DNA from: Dugong dugon
Lineage: Eukaryota; Chordata; Mammalia; Sirenia; Dugongidae
NCBI GenBank assembly: GCA_030035585.1
Contig: CM057476.1
Span: forward strand, 25,094,501 to 25,158,500
DNA length: 64,000 bases
Reading direction: 5' to 3'
The stretch's first letter is position 1, and each line of letters starts with the position of its first letter. This document shows, one piece after another, positions 33,700 through 45,868 of the stretch. The notes beneath the pieces are model-generated. The model did not search any database and had not been told where the DNA came from. It saw only the letters and a program-made list of their open reading frames with translations. Made by a program: the position numbers and the translations under genes.

Positions 33700-36190
33700 C
33701 CTAAGCATGTTGGAAGACACTCAAAATACAACTGGGAAAGAGCTGCCTCTTCAAGTAGAGTCAACCTTAATGACGTAGATGGAGTCAAGATTTCGAGACC
33801 TCCATTTGCTGGTGTGGCATGACTCATAATGAGAAGAAACAGCTGCAAACATCTATTAATAATCAGAACTTGGAATGTATGAAGTATGTGTCTAAAAATT
33901 AGAAGTCATCAAAAATGAAATAGAATGCATAACATCAATATCCTAGGCATTAGTGAGCTTAAATGGACTGGTATTGGCCATTCTGAATCAGACAATATTA
34001 TGGTCTACTATTCCAGGAATGACAAATTGAAAAAGAATTGCATTGCATTTATTGTCAAAAAGAACATTTCAGAATCTATCCTGATGACTGCTCTGGCTGG
34101 GATCACAACAGAGGACGGAGCTGGAGAAGGATGTAGAACAAAATTCTAACACACACAAAAAAAGGACCAGATTTACTGGCCTGAAAGAGACTGGAGAAAC
34201 CATGAGAGTATGGCCCCCAGACATCCTTTTAGCTCAGTGGTGAACTCACTTCCGAGGTTTACTGTTCAGCCGGGGATACAAAACGGGACTAATGAGGCAC
34301 AGCAGTCCAGGGACAAGGACTAGAAGTCAGAAGGGGACAGCAAAGCTGGTGATAGGGAACCCAAGGCTGAGTAATGACAGTGTTGACATATACTGGGGTT
34401 GTTAACCATTGTCACAGGGCAACATGTGTACTGTTTAATGAGAAACTATTTTGTTCTATAAACCTTCATCTAAAGTGAGAATAGCAGCACAACTGGAAGA
34501 ATGTAATCGATGTCACTGAACTGTGCATGTAGAAATTTTTGAAATGGTGTATCTTTGGCTATGTATATTTTCACCAAAAAAAAAAGGTCAAGAAGGGAGA
34601 GGGTTGACATGTTGTGGGGTTGTTAACCAATGTCATAAAACAATATGTGCACCGACTGTTTAATGAGAAACTATTTGTTCTGTAAACCTTCACCTGAAGT
34701 ACAATTAAAAAAAGAAAAAAAAATCTATCCTGAAGTACAATGCTGTCAGTGATAGGATAATATCCATACGACTACAAGGAAGACCAGTTAATACGACCAT
34801 TATTCAAGTTTACGCACCAACCACCAAGGCCAAAGGTGAAGAAATTGAAGATTTTTACCTATTTCTGCAGTCTGAAATTGATCAAATATGCAATCGAGAT
34901 GCATTGATAATTACTGGTGATTGGAATACGAAAGTTGGATACAAAGAAAAAGGAGTAGTTGGAAAATATGGTCTTGGTGATACAGACGTCACCAGAGATC
35001 ACATAATAGAATTTTGCAAGATCAATGATTTCTTCACTGCAAATACCTTTTTTCACCAACATAAATGTTGAATATACACATGGACCTCACAAGATGGAAT
35101 GCACAGGAATCCAATCGACTACATCTGCGGAAAGAGACAATGGAAAAGCTCAAAATCATCAATCAGAACACAGCCAAGGGCTGACTGTGGAACAGACCAT
35201 CAATTGCTCATATGCAAGCTCATAATCAAGCTGAAGAAAACTAGAACAAGTTCACAAGGGCCAAAGTATGACCTTAAGTATATTCTACCTGAATTTAGAG
35301 ACCATCTTAAGAACAGATTTGACTCATTAAACACTAATGACCAAAGTCTAGATGAGTTGTAGAATGACATCAAGGACATCATACATAAAGAAAGCATCAG
35401 GATGAGAGGAAGAAGACTCATTAACAAACTGTGATATGCAGATGACACAACCTTGCTTGCAGAAAATGAAGAGGACTTGAAGCATTTATTGATGAAGATC
35501 AAAGACTACAGCCTTCAGTATGGATTACACCTTAACATAAAGAAAACAAAAATCCTCACAAATGGACCAAAAAGCAACATCACGATAAACGGAGAAAAAA
35601 CACTGAAGTTGTCAAAGATTTCATTTTACTTGGATCCACAATCAACACCCATGGAAGCAACAACCAAGAAATCAAATGAGGTATTGCATTGGGCAAATCT
35701 GCTGCAAGAGACCTCTTTAAAGTGTTAAAAAGCAAAGATGTCACTTTGAGGACTAAGGTGCACCTTACTCGAGCCACGGTAGTTTCAATCACCTCATGTG
35801 CATGCAAAAGCTGGACAATGAATAAAAAAGACCGAAGAATTGATACCTTTGAATTATGGTGTTGGCAAAGAATACTGAATATACCATGGCTGGCCAGAAG
35901 AACGAACAAATCTGTCTTGGAAGAAGTACAGCCACAACGCTCATTAGAAGCAAGGATGGCAAGACTTGGTCTCACATATTTTGGACATGTTATCAGGAAG
36001 GACATATTGCTTGGTAAAGTAGAGGGTCAGTGAAAAAGAGGAAGACCCTCAACAAGATGGACTGACACAATGGCTGCAATAATAGGCTCAAGCATAACAA
36101 TTGTGAGGATGGTGCAGGACCAGGCAGTGTTTCGTTCTGTTGTACGTAGGGTCACTATGTGTTAGAACCAACTTAACAGCAACAACAAAC
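33700..36190 (+). mobile_element. RTE LINE, sense, internally deleted and interrupted by an L1 3' end
   Basis: Coding-like blocks in several frames: an N-terminal endonuclease start (about 33870-34080), the endonuclease motif ITGDWNTKVG (about 34910-34940), YADD of the reverse transcriptase (about 35434-35445, preceded by a stop), and a C-terminal block with ELWCWQRILNIPW (about 35850-35890). Compared with the minus-strand copy at 37.8-42.4 kb, about 1.1 kb between the endonuclease and YADD is missing, near 35395-35402. RTEs have one ORF with endonuclease and reverse transcriptase; this one is dead. Confidence 0.85.
34085..34721 (+). mobile_element. 5'-truncated L1 3' end inserted in the RTE
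   Basis: Matches the elephant-type L1 3' UTR (GGGATCACAACAGAGG through the CACCTGAAGTACAATTAAAA end). The 12-base target duplication AATCTATCCTGA lies at 34073-34084 and 34722-34733 and joins the RTE cleanly. Only one tail unit is present, in contrast to the doubled tails of the full-length copies. Non-coding. Confidence 0.9.
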
Positions 36191-36204
36191 ATTTAATGGT
36201 TGCT

Positions 36205-36394
36205 TTGTGCTTGACTGCTAACTTAAATTTGGCAGTTTGAACCTCCTCCCCACCCCCAGCGGTACTGTGGAAGAAAAAGTTTAGCAATCTGCTTCATAAA
36301 GATTACAGCGAAGAAAATCCTATGGAGCAGTTTTATTCTGTAGCACATTAGGTCACCATGAATCGCAACCAACTTTATAGCAACTAACAATAAC
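36205..36394 (+). mobile_element. AfroSINE, diverged
   Basis: TTTGTGCTTGACTGCTAAC, GGCAGTTTGAACC, CATAAAGATTACAGCG, CCTATGGAGCAGTTTTATTC and CAACCAACTTTATAGCAAC follow the AfroSINE consensus in order. Older than the copies at 30.35 and 33.5 kb. Lies directly after the RTE 3' end. Confidence 0.8.
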
Positions 36395-36905
36395 CTCACC
36401 ACAAAAAGAGACAATATACAGTATATGTCTCCCGATGGAATGACATACTACCACCTCTGAAGTGAGTTTGCCAAAACTATTGCACCAGAATCTGGTCAAG
36501 GCTGTAGATCTAGCACCAGCAGAATCCAGAGTGTAGAAAACTCAACAGGTCAAACAACTCAGTTTCTTCAACAAATTGCATGTGGAAAAAAGAAAAATAC
36601 AGGGATTATGTTTATAGATTAGAAGGAATAAAAATTAAACTATAGAATTTGGGGGATGCATACTTAAGTGATTAAAACTATGATATAGTGATTTCTATAA
36701 AAATCAAGTAGGTGATTACTTTCAGGGAAGAGGAGAGAGTTGTGACTGAAACAGGGTACATGGAGGATTTGTGGAGAGACTAGCAAAATTCTATTCCTTG
36801 TCCTGGGTAGAGATTATAAGAGTTCTTCCTCCTACAGTAATTCATTTTTTAATGCATTTCTTTGTATCTACACTGCATTTTACAATAAGGTTTTTTTAAT
36901 GTTTA
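36395..36905. other. Unassigned sequence
   Basis: No gene or RNA gene is seen. It may be an old interspersed repeat but was not recognised with confidence. Confidence 0.4.
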
Positions 36906-37475
36906 AAAACATTATGTTGTAAGAGTTTGAGGAGATGGGTACTCTCATACATTGCTGGTGAGAAAGTACATCTTTAGTCTTTATGAAGGGTAAGTAGGCA
37001 AAATCTATGAAAAATTACAAATGTATACACCCTTTGACTTAATTCCACTTCCAGGAATTTCTCTTGGCAACCCCAAAAACCAAACCCACTGCCACTGAGT
37101 CAGTTCTGACTCATAGGACAGAGTAGAACTGCCCCACAGGGTTCCCAAGGCTGCAAATCTTTATGGAAGCAGACTGCCACATCTTCCATCTGTGGAGCGA
37201 CTGGTGAGTTAGGACCACCGATCTTCTGGTTAGCAGCCGAGGGCTTTAACCACTGCACCACCAGGGCTCCTATTTCTCTTACAGTTACACATACACACAT
37301 GTAAAATGATCTATGTAAAAGGTTATTTATTTCATGACTCTTGTAACGGCAAACTGCTAGATCCAATCTAAGCAGCCCCCAACAGGAGACCAATTAAATA
37401 AATTAGTTTATCTATACAATGGAATATTCTGCACCGATAAAAAGTGAAGCAGTTTTTTTTTACGTATCGATATGG
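36905..37475 (+). mobile_element. Ancient L1 ORF2/3' end interrupted by an AfroSINE
   Basis: GGAGATGGGTACTCTCATAC-ATTGCTGGTGAGAA and ATACAATGGAATATTCTGCA are typical of the end of L1 ORF2 and match the corresponding young-L1 region. A minus-strand AfroSINE (37075-37271) splits it, with ATTTCTCTT on both sides (37057-37065 and 37272-37280). Confidence 0.7.
37075..37271 (-). mobile_element. AfroSINE, minus strand, full length
   Basis: Reverse complement of the consensus: AAACCAAACCCACTGCC at the 3' end through TTAACCACTGCACCACCAGG and GCTCC at the head. Target duplication ATTTCTCTT. Inserted into an ancient L1. Confidence 0.88.
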
Positions 37476-38100
37476 AATGCTCTCTGTGCTGGATTGTGCT
37501 GTGTCATATGGTTAAGCATGGAACTGTGTTTTCCAGAATCCTTTTCCCTGTATGATCCTGATTTGACCAAAAGAGAAATTTCATAGATTTAGAAGAAGCA
37601 AAGCAGCAGCCATTAACCAATGAAGGTCTCAGGATCCAAATAAAGTGAGGAACACATACAAAGCTATCCGGTGGGTTTTAGGTTGTCCATGTTCTCCAGG
37701 TCATTGGTAACGGAAACAGTTTCCACTGGACTGCTAACGTAAAAGTGGCAGTTTGAACCCACCCAGAGGTATCACAGAAGAACAGCTGTTGATCTGATTC
37801 TGTTAAGATTGTTGTTGTTGATGTTAGGTGCTGTCGAGCCAGTTCCTACTCATGGGGATCCTATGTACAACAGAAGGAAACACTGCACCATCCTCACAAT
37901 CATTGTCATACTTGAGCCCATTGTTGCAGCCACTGTGTCAAACCATCTGGCTGAGGGTCTTCCTCTTTTTCGCTGACCCTCTACTTTACCAAGCATAATG
38001 TCCTTCTCCAGGGATTGTCCCTCCTGATTAATATGCCCAAAGTATGTGAGACAAAGTCTCACCATCCTTGCTTCTAAGAAGAATTCTGGCTGTAATTCTT

Positions 38101-39829
38101 TTATTTTTTATTGTGCTTTAAGTTTACAGTTCAAGTCACTTTCTCATACAAAAATTTACACACACATTGCTACATGACCCTAGCTGCTCTCCCTATGTGA
38201 CAGCACACTCTTCCTTTCTACCCCAGCTTTCCCATGTCCATTCAACCAGCTCCTGTCCCTTTTTGCCTTCTCATCTCGTCTCCAGACAGGAGCTTCCCAT
38301 TTAGTCTCATGTATTTACTTCAGCTAAGAAGCACTCTCTTCACGAGTATTATTTTATGTCCCATAGTCCAGTCTAATCTTTGTCTGAAGAGCTGACTTCG
38401 GGAATGTTTTCAGTTCAGGGCTAACGGAAAGTCTGTGGACCAAGTCTTCCAGGGTCCCTCCAGTCTCAGTCAGACCATTAAGTCTGGTCTTTTTACTAGA
38501 ATTTGAGTTCTGCACTCCACTTTTCTCCTGCTCCATTGGGGACTCTGTTGTGTTCCCCATCAGGGCAGTCATTGGTGGTAGCCAGGCACCATCTAGTTCT
38601 TCTGACCTCAGGCTGATGAAGTCTCTGGTTTATGTGGCCCTTTCTGTCTCTTGGGCTAATATTTTCTTTGTGTCTTTGGTGTTCTTCATTCTCTTTTGCT
38701 TCAGGTAGGTTGGGACCAACTGATGCATCTTAGATGGCTGCTTGCTAGCTGTTAAGACCCAAGATGCCACTCACCAAAGTGGGATGCAGAATATTTTCTT
38801 AATAAACTTTGTTATGCCGATTGACTTAGATGTCTCCTGAAACCGTGGTCTTCAGACCCCCGCCCCTACTACTCTTTGCCTCGAAGTGTTTGTATTCAGG
38901 AAACTTGTTAGCTTTTGGTTTAGTCCAGTTGTGCTGACTTCCCCTGTATTGTGTGTTGTCCTTTCCTTCACATAATTCTTATCTACTATATAGTTAGTGA
39001 ATAGGCTCTCCCTCCTTCCCCACCCTTGTAAGCATCGAAGAATGTTTTCTTCTGTGTTTAAACTTTTCTTGAGTTCTTATAATAGTGGTCTCATACAATA
39101 TTTGTTCTTTTGTGACTGACTAATTTCACTCAGCATAATGCCTTCCAGACTCATACATGTTATGAGATGTTCACAGATTCATCGTTGCTCTTTATCTTTG
39201 CGTAGTATTCCACTGTGTGAAAATACCATAATTTTTTGTGACTGACTAATTTCACTCAGCATAATGCCTTCCAGACTCATACATGTTATGAGATGTTCAC
39301 AGATTCATCGTTGCTCTTTATCGTTGCGTAGTATTCCACTGTGTGAAAATACCATAATTTTTTTATCCATTCGTCCATTGATAGGCACCTCGGTTGTTTC
39401 CATCCCTTTGCTATTGTGAACAGCGCTGCAGTGAACATGGCCGTGCTTGTATCTATTCATGCGGCAGCTCTTATTTCTCTAGGAATATTTCCAAGGAATG
39501 GGATTGCTAGATCATATGGTACTTCTATTTCTAGCTTTTTAAGGAAGCACCAAATCAACTTCCAAAGTGGTTGCACCATTTTACATTCCTACCAGCAGTG
39601 TATAAGTGTTCCAGTCTCTCTATAACCTCTCCAACATTTATTATTTTGTGCTTTTTGGATTAATGCTAGCCTTGTTGGGGTGAGGTGGTATCTCATTGTA
39701 GTTTTGATTTGCATTTCTCTAATAGCTAATGGTCGTGAGCATTTCCTTATGTATCTGGTAGACACCTGAATGTCTTCTTTGGCAAAGTGCCTGTTAATAT
39801 CCTTTGCCCATTTCTTAATTGGGTTCTGA
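38101..39829 (-). mobile_element. 5'-truncated L1, minus strand, inserted in the RTE
   Basis: Reverse complement of L1 3' UTR (38101 to about 39080) and the end of ORF2 (about 39090-39829; GGAATGTAAAATGGTGCAAC-type and AACCGAGGTGCCTATCAATG-type phrases on the minus strand). CTGTAATTCTT (38090-38100) and CTGTGATTCTT (39830-39840) look like a target duplication with one change. A 126-bp internal tandem duplication lies at 39111-39362. The reading frame is broken and lacks endonuclease and reverse-transcriptase core. Confidence 0.85.
39111..39362. repeat. 126-bp perfect-length tandem duplication inside the L1
   Basis: TGTGACTGACTAATTTCACT starts at 39111 and again at 39237. The two 126-base units differ by about one base (TTTATCTTTG versus TTTATCGTTG). 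The unit is part of the L1 ORF2 end/3' UTR, present once in the other copies. Confidence 0.9.
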
Positions 39830-42515
39830 CTGTGATTCTTCCAAGACAGATTTGTTCATTCTTTTTGCATTCTATGGTATATTTGATATTCTTTGCCAAC
39901 ACCATAATTCCAAAGGCAATAATTCTTCTTCAGTCTTCCTTATTTATTGTCCAGCTTTTGCATGCATATAAGGCAATTAAAAACACCATGGATTGGGTCA
40001 GGCGTACCTTAGTCCTCAAAGTGACATCTTTGCTTTTAAGACTTTAAAGAGGTCTTTCGCAGCAGATTTGCCCAATGCAGTGCATCATCTGATTTCTTGA
40101 TTGCTTCTTCCATGGGGGTTGACTGTAGATCCAAGTAAAACGAAATCCTTCACAGCTTCAATATTTTCTCCATATTTCATTATGTTGCTTATTGGTCCAT
40201 TTGTGAGGATTTTTGTATTCTTTATGTTGAGACGTAATCCATACTGAAGGCTGTGGTCTTTGATATTCATCAATAAGTGCTTCAAGTCCTCTTCACTTTC
40301 AGCAAGCAAGGTTGTGTCATCTGCATATCGCAGATTGTTAATGAGTCTTCCTCCAATCCTGATGCCTTATTCTTCTTCATATAATCCAGCTTCTCAGATT
40401 ATTTGCTCAGCATTCAGATTAAATAACCATGGTGACAGGATACAACCCCGACCTACACCTTTCCTAACTTTAAACCACACAGTATCCCCTTGTTCTGTTT
40501 GAATGACTGCCTCTTTGTCTATGTACAGGTTCCTCGTGAGCACAATTAAGTGTTCTGGAATTCCCGTTCTTTATAGTGTTATCCATAATTTGTTATGATC
40601 CACACAGCCCAATGCCTTTGCATAGTCAAAAAAACACAAGTAAACATCTTTCCGGTATTCTCTGCTTTCAGCCAAGACCCATCTGACATCAGCAATGATA
40701 TCTCTTGTTCCACATTCTCTTCTGAATTCAGCTTGAATTTCTAGCAGTTCCCTACTGACGTACTGCTGCAATCACTTTTGAATGATCTTCAGCAAAATTT
40801 TACTTGTGTGTGACATTAATTATATTGTTCAGTAATTTCCACATTCTGTTGGATTACCTTTCGTTGGAATGGGGACCAATATGGATCTCTTTCAGTCAGT
40901 TGGCCAGACAGCTGTCTTCCAACTTTCTTGCATAGATGACTGAGCACCTCCGGAGCTGCATTTGTTTGTTGAAACATCTCAACTGATATTCCGTCAATTT
41001 CTGGAGCCTTGTTTTTTGCCAATGCCTTCAGTGCAGCTTGGAGTTCTTCCCTCAGTACCACTGGTTCTTGATTAAATGCAACCTCCCAAAATAGTTGAAC
41101 ATCAACCAATTCTTTTTGGGACAGTGACTCTGTGTATTCCTTCCATTTTCTTTTGATGCTTTCTGCATCACTCAATATTTTCCTCATAGAATCCTTCAAT
41201 ATTGCAACTCAAGGACTGAATTTCTTCTTCAGTTCTTTCAGCTTGATAAATGCTGGGCATAATCTTCTCTTTTGGTTTTCTAACTCTAGGTCTTTACACA
41301 TTTTATTATAATACTTTACTTCGTCTTCTCAAGCTGCTCTTTGAAATCTTCTGTTCAGCACTTTCACTTGATCATTTCTTCCTTTTGCTTTAGCTACTCT
41401 ACATTCAAAAGCAAGTTGCGGAGTCTTTTCTGACATTCCATTTTGATCTTTTCTTTCTTTCCTCTCTTTTTAATGACCTGTTGCTTTCTTCATGTATGAT
41501 GCCATTCATGTCATTTCACAACTCGTCTGGTCTTCGGTCGTTAGTGTTTAACGAGCCAAATCTGTTCTTAACATGGTCTCTAAATTCAGGTGGAATATAT
41601 TCAAGGTCATACTTTGGCTCTCATGGACTTGTTCTAACTTTCTTCAGCTTCAACTTGAGCTTCCATATGAGCAATTGATGGTCTTTTCCACAGTTGGCCC
41701 CTGGCCTTGTTCTGATTGATGATATTGAGCTTTTCCATCATCTCTTTCTACAGATGTAGTTGGTTTGATTCCTGTGTATTCCATCTGGTGAGGTCCACGT
41801 GTATATTCGCCGTTTATGTTGGTGAAAAAAGATACTTGCAATGAAGAAGTCACTGGTCTTGCAAAAGTCTATCATGCAATCTCCAGCATGTTGTCTATCA
41901 CCAAGACTATATTTTCTAACTACTTATCCTTTTTCTTTGTTTCCAACTTCTGCATTCCAATCACCAGTAGTTATCAATGCATCTTGATTGCATATTTGAT
42001 CAATTTCAGACTGCAGAAGTTGGTAAAAATCTTCAATTTCTTCAGCTATGGCCTTAGTGGCTGCTGCATAAACTTGAATAACAGTTGTATTAACTGGTCT
42101 TCCTTGTAGTCACATGGATATTATCTTATCACTGACAGTGTTGTACTTCAGGATAAACCTTGAAATGTTCTTTTTGACAATGAATAAATGTGACACCATT
42201 CCTCTTCAATTTATCATTATCTGCATAGTAGACCATAATATTGTCTGATTCAAAATGGCCAATACAAGTCCCTTTCAGCTCACAAATGCCTAGGATACCT
42301 ATGTTTATGTGTTCCATTTCCTTCTTGACAACTTCCAATTTTCCTAGATTAATACTTTCTATGTTGTATAGAATACTTTCTATGTTCTACATAGAACATT
42401 CTATGTTCCATTTAAGATTACAGCCAAGAAAACCCTATGGAGCAGTTTTACTCTATAACACATGGGGTTGCAATGAGTCGGAGTCAACTCGACAGCAATG
42501 GGTTTGGTGTTTGGT

Positions 42516-43300
42516 TTTACGCTCTCTTCCATTCCGGGTCCAGCTCTTCTTTCTGACATCTGACTCTGCTGAACTGCTCTCAGCAGCCCCAGGCTCACTA
42601 CCAGATCCTTGGCTGCAGACCCACAGAGGCAGTAACTACATGAGGCAACAGTTTTCCATAGACCTCTCCCACTTCAGCAACTGGATAAGCTTGGTTTCTC
42701 AGAATTTCCTGCAAGTGTTGACTTGTCCACCACACCAGTCTTTCAGAAAGACTGTTCAGTGACTCCTCTTATTCTCCAGCTCTTCCTTCTGGACCTTTAT
42801 TTCTCCAGCAACTCCTACAACTGAGTAAGGTCAATTCATCTGATAAATCCTAAACGTGTCATAACACACAGACTATCTCCATTTCCCTGATTGAACCCAA
42901 TCTCATACATACATCTCTTTTGCAAGATAAAGTTAGTGAGGAAAAAGCAAGATGCATAAAGGTGTACATACTATCCTTTGCATAAAAGGGGGGGGGATAT
43001 ATTTGCTTATATATGGAAAATATCTCCAGAACTATAAACAGAAATTGATAACATTGGTTTTGGAGAGGTATACATGCTTTTGTATATTTTGAACCATGTG
43101 ATTGTATTATCTATTAAAAAATAAGTAAGTACTTTAAGAAAATGTCTTTGGTGAAAATAATTATATATAATAGTAGAGGTTATCTTCATTTTAAGTCATT
43201 TAATTAATAAGTCATTAGTTTACTATTTAAAATAAAAATCCATACTAGCTAAAATTATCTCTTAACTTTATAATTTAGATTTCATAAACTACTGAGCAAG
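42516..43300. other. Unassigned sequence
   Basis: A moderately GC-rich portion (42520-42900) followed by AT-rich DNA with a run of nine G (42989-42997). No coding frame or recognised repeat could be supported. Confidence 0.4.
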
Positions 43301-43304
43301 AGTG

Positions 43305-43508
43305 CCTGAGCGGGGCAGATGGTTAAGTGCTCGACTATTAGCTGAAAGGTTGGCAGTTAGAGCCCATCCAGGGGCTCCTCAGAAGAGAGGCCTGGTGGTC
43401 TGCTTCCAAAAGGTCACAACCTTGAAAATCCTATGGAGCACAGTTCTACTCTGACACACACAGGGTCATCATGAGTCAGAGCTGACTAGACAGCAACTAA
43501 CAAGAATA
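43305..43508 (+). mobile_element. AfroSINE, diverged
   Basis: GATGGTTAAGTGCTCGACTA, GGTTGGCAGTTAGAGCCCAT, TGGTCTGCTTCCAAAAGG, AAATCCTATGGAGCACAG and GAGCTGACTAGACAGCAACT in consensus order, ending in AACAA-type sequence. Confidence 0.82.
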
Positions 43509-43897
43509 ACAATAAAAACTATTGAGCAAACCTATCTTTAAATCACATCTGACAAAGATAAAATAAAAATAACAATAAATAATAAGATAAATCATGAGAT
43601 TAACTGTTTCTCCTGTAATAGAATACATTATATTAACAGAATAAAGGAGAGAAAACACAATTACCTCAAAAGATAGAGATAACAAATCTACAAAATCAAC
43701 ATAAAATCTTGATAAAAATTCTTAACTAGGAAAAGGACACCCTTAACCTGATAAAGAGCAGCTATTAAATACCTACAGCAAACATATTTAATAATTAAGA
43801 CTGTTGAAGCAGTCTTAGTAAAGTCAAAATGAAAACAAGTATGCCTATTTTTGTATCTTCTATTTGAAACAATACTGGAGGTCACAGACAATTTAGA

Positions 43898-43955
43898 GAG
43901 GCAGTATAGGGTCACTATGAGCCAGAATCGACTCAACAGCAATGGGTTTGGTTTA
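43898..43955 (+). mobile_element. AfroSINE 3' end fragment
   Basis: TAGGGTCACTATGAGCCAG, AATCGACTCAACAGCAATGG and GTTTGG form the last ~55 bases of the consensus. The rest is missing. Confidence 0.75.
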
Positions 43956-43971
43956 TAGAATCGTGGTTAAA

Positions 43972-44152
43972 AAACTCAGGCTCTGATACCAGACTGCCTG
44001 GGTTCACATCCTGGATAGTTGACTAACATTAGGTTCGTTATTACGTAGTGATACCTACCTCTGTGTTAAATACAGTAATGTGTTAAATCATGCAAAGCAT
44101 TTCTTAGAACAGAACTGAGTATGTAGTAGGTAGTCAATAAATGTCAGTGAGA
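43972..44152 (+). mobile_element. MIR-like SINE
   Basis: Shows CTCTGATACCAGACTGCCTG, GGTTCACATCC, TACCTACCTCTGTG and a GTCAATAAATGTCAG end, in the order expected for MIR. Diverged. Confidence 0.7.
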
Positions 44153-44252
44153 TGGCAATGATATGTATAAAGTCCTTTTTTTTTCTCATTTTTAATTTCT
44201 TGAAAAGGTAACTGATTATTTTAAAGCAAAATTAATAATGATGTATAATGAG

Positions 44253-44408
44253 GTTCTGGAGACCTGGTGGTGCAGTGGTTAAGAGCTTGCCTGCTAACCA
44301 AAAAGGCTGGCAGTTAGAATCCACAAGCCACTCCTTGGAACCCTATGGGGCAGTTCTACTCTGTCCTATAGGGTTGCTATGAGTCAGAATTGACTCGACA
44401 GCAACGGG
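44253..44408 (+). mobile_element. AfroSINE with exact 10-bp target duplication
   Basis: GAGACCTGGTGGTGCAGTGG through GAATTGACTCGACAGCAACG. GTATAATGAG lies on both sides (44243-44252 and 44409-44418). The body is a short form, lacking the ~45-base middle segment present in longer copies such as 33482-33684. Confidence 0.9.
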
Positions 44409-45360
44409 GTATAATGAGATTTATAATATATGTAGAAGTACAATGTATGACAACAACAGCCCAAAGGATAGGAAGAAGGAGATAGAAATAGACCCTGGTA
44501 CAGTTCTTTCATTTTATATGAAGTGTTATAATATTTGAAGGCAGACTGTGGTAAGTTAAAGAAGTGTATCGTAAACACTAGAGAAAACAGTGAAACATAA
44601 AGTTGACAGACGTAAACTCAACCATTTTTATAATTATTCCAGTTAAAAGGCAGAACTTGTCAGACTGGATTAAACAGTAAGACCCAACTATACACTGTAC
44701 AATGGCACAGAAAGGTTAAAAGCAGTAAGAAGATACCATGCAAACATAAATTATAAGAAAGCTGGAATGGCTATGTTAATATCAAGCAAAGTAGACTTTG
44801 AAACAAGGAGTATTATCAAGGATAAAGACAGGCATTTCATAATGATAAAGGGAACAATTCATTCATCAAGAAGACATAACAATCCTAAAGGTGTGTGCAT
44901 CTACTAATAAAACTTCGAATTAACAGAAAGCAAAAACTACAAAATTGGGCCATAATACAAGACTCAATAAATTTGAAAGGCCTGAAATCATACAGAGGAT
45001 ATCCTTGGACTAAAATCAAAATAAATAGGAAGTAACATCAGAAAGATACATGGAAAATACCCAAATAGTTGGAAACTACATGTCTAAGTAGTCCAATGGT
45101 AAAAAAAAAAAAAAAAAAAAATCATAGAAAGTATTTTGAACTGAATGAAAACATATTTTAAAAAATGTGTAAGGCAGCTAAAACACTGCTTAGAGGTAAA
45201 TGTATAGTTTTAAATGTTTTATTTTAAAAAAAAGAAAGTCTAAAATCAACAAGTTTCCACCAAGAGTTAACAGAACAATTTGAACCAAAAGTAATTAGGC
45301 AGGGACTTGAAAATTAAAAAAAAAGATTTATAATAGCATCTCAAAACATGAAATAAAAAA

Positions 45361-45516
45361 AACCCCGTTGCTATTGAGTTGATTCCAACTCATAGCAACC
45401 CTATAGGACAGAGCAGAATTGCCCCATAGGGTTTCCAAGGAGTGGCTGATAGATTCAAACTGCCGACCTTTTGGTTAGCAGCTGAGTTCTTAACCACTGC
45501 ACCACCAGGGCTCCAA
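45361..45516 (-). mobile_element. AfroSINE, minus strand, short form
   Basis: CCCCGTTGCTATTGAGTTG, AACCCTATAGGACAGAGCAG, CCCCATAGGGTTTCCAAGG and TTAACCACTGCACCACCAGG then GCTCC. It separates two pieces of the same ancient L1. Confidence 0.88.
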
Positions 45517-45868
45517 AAAACATCAAATACTTAAGGATAAATATAAAAAAGTATTTGTAAAGTTTGTACTCTCTGTAAGCTACAAAACACTGCAGAGAAA
45601 CATGAAAGATGTAAATAAACTAAGAATCATGAAGATTCAAAATTGTTAAGATGTCAATTCTTCACCAAACTGTTTTATAGATTGAAATAAATTCCCACAA
45701 ATATCCCAACAGACTTGTCTTGTATCAATTAACTAGATTATTTTAAATGATTCTGGAAATGCAAAAAAACTGGAGTAGCTAAAAGCTATTTTGAAAAGGA
45801 AGTTGGAGGAATTAAACTACCTGATTTCAAGACTTACTATAAAGCTACAGTAATGAAAACAATGTGGA

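Larger units (their letters stand above)
37811..42411 (-). mobile_element. RTE LINE, minus strand, ~2.86 kb excluding a nested L1
   Basis: The 3' terminus (GTTGTTGTTG) is at 37811 and the 5' end is near 42411. In reverse complement it encodes, in broken frames, endonuclease and reverse-transcriptase pieces. Examples are an LAESEEDLKHLLMNIKDHS block (about 40240-40309) just after the YADD position, a DYAKALGCVDHNKLW block near 40580-40640, and AKNKAPEIDGISVEMFQ near 40970-41030. An L1 (38101-39829) interrupts it. It split an AfroSINE, with target duplication TTAAGATT. Not functional. Confidence 0.88.
37708..42515 (+). mobile_element. One AfroSINE split in two by an RTE insertion
   Basis: The 5' half (about 37708-37810) ends ATTCTGTTAAGATT and the 3' half (42412 to about 42515) begins TTAAGATTACAGCC, exactly the continuation in the AfroSINE consensus. 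TTAAGATT is duplicated (37803-37810 and 42412-42419). The intervening 4.6 kb is a minus-strand RTE with an L1 inside it. Confidence 0.85.
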
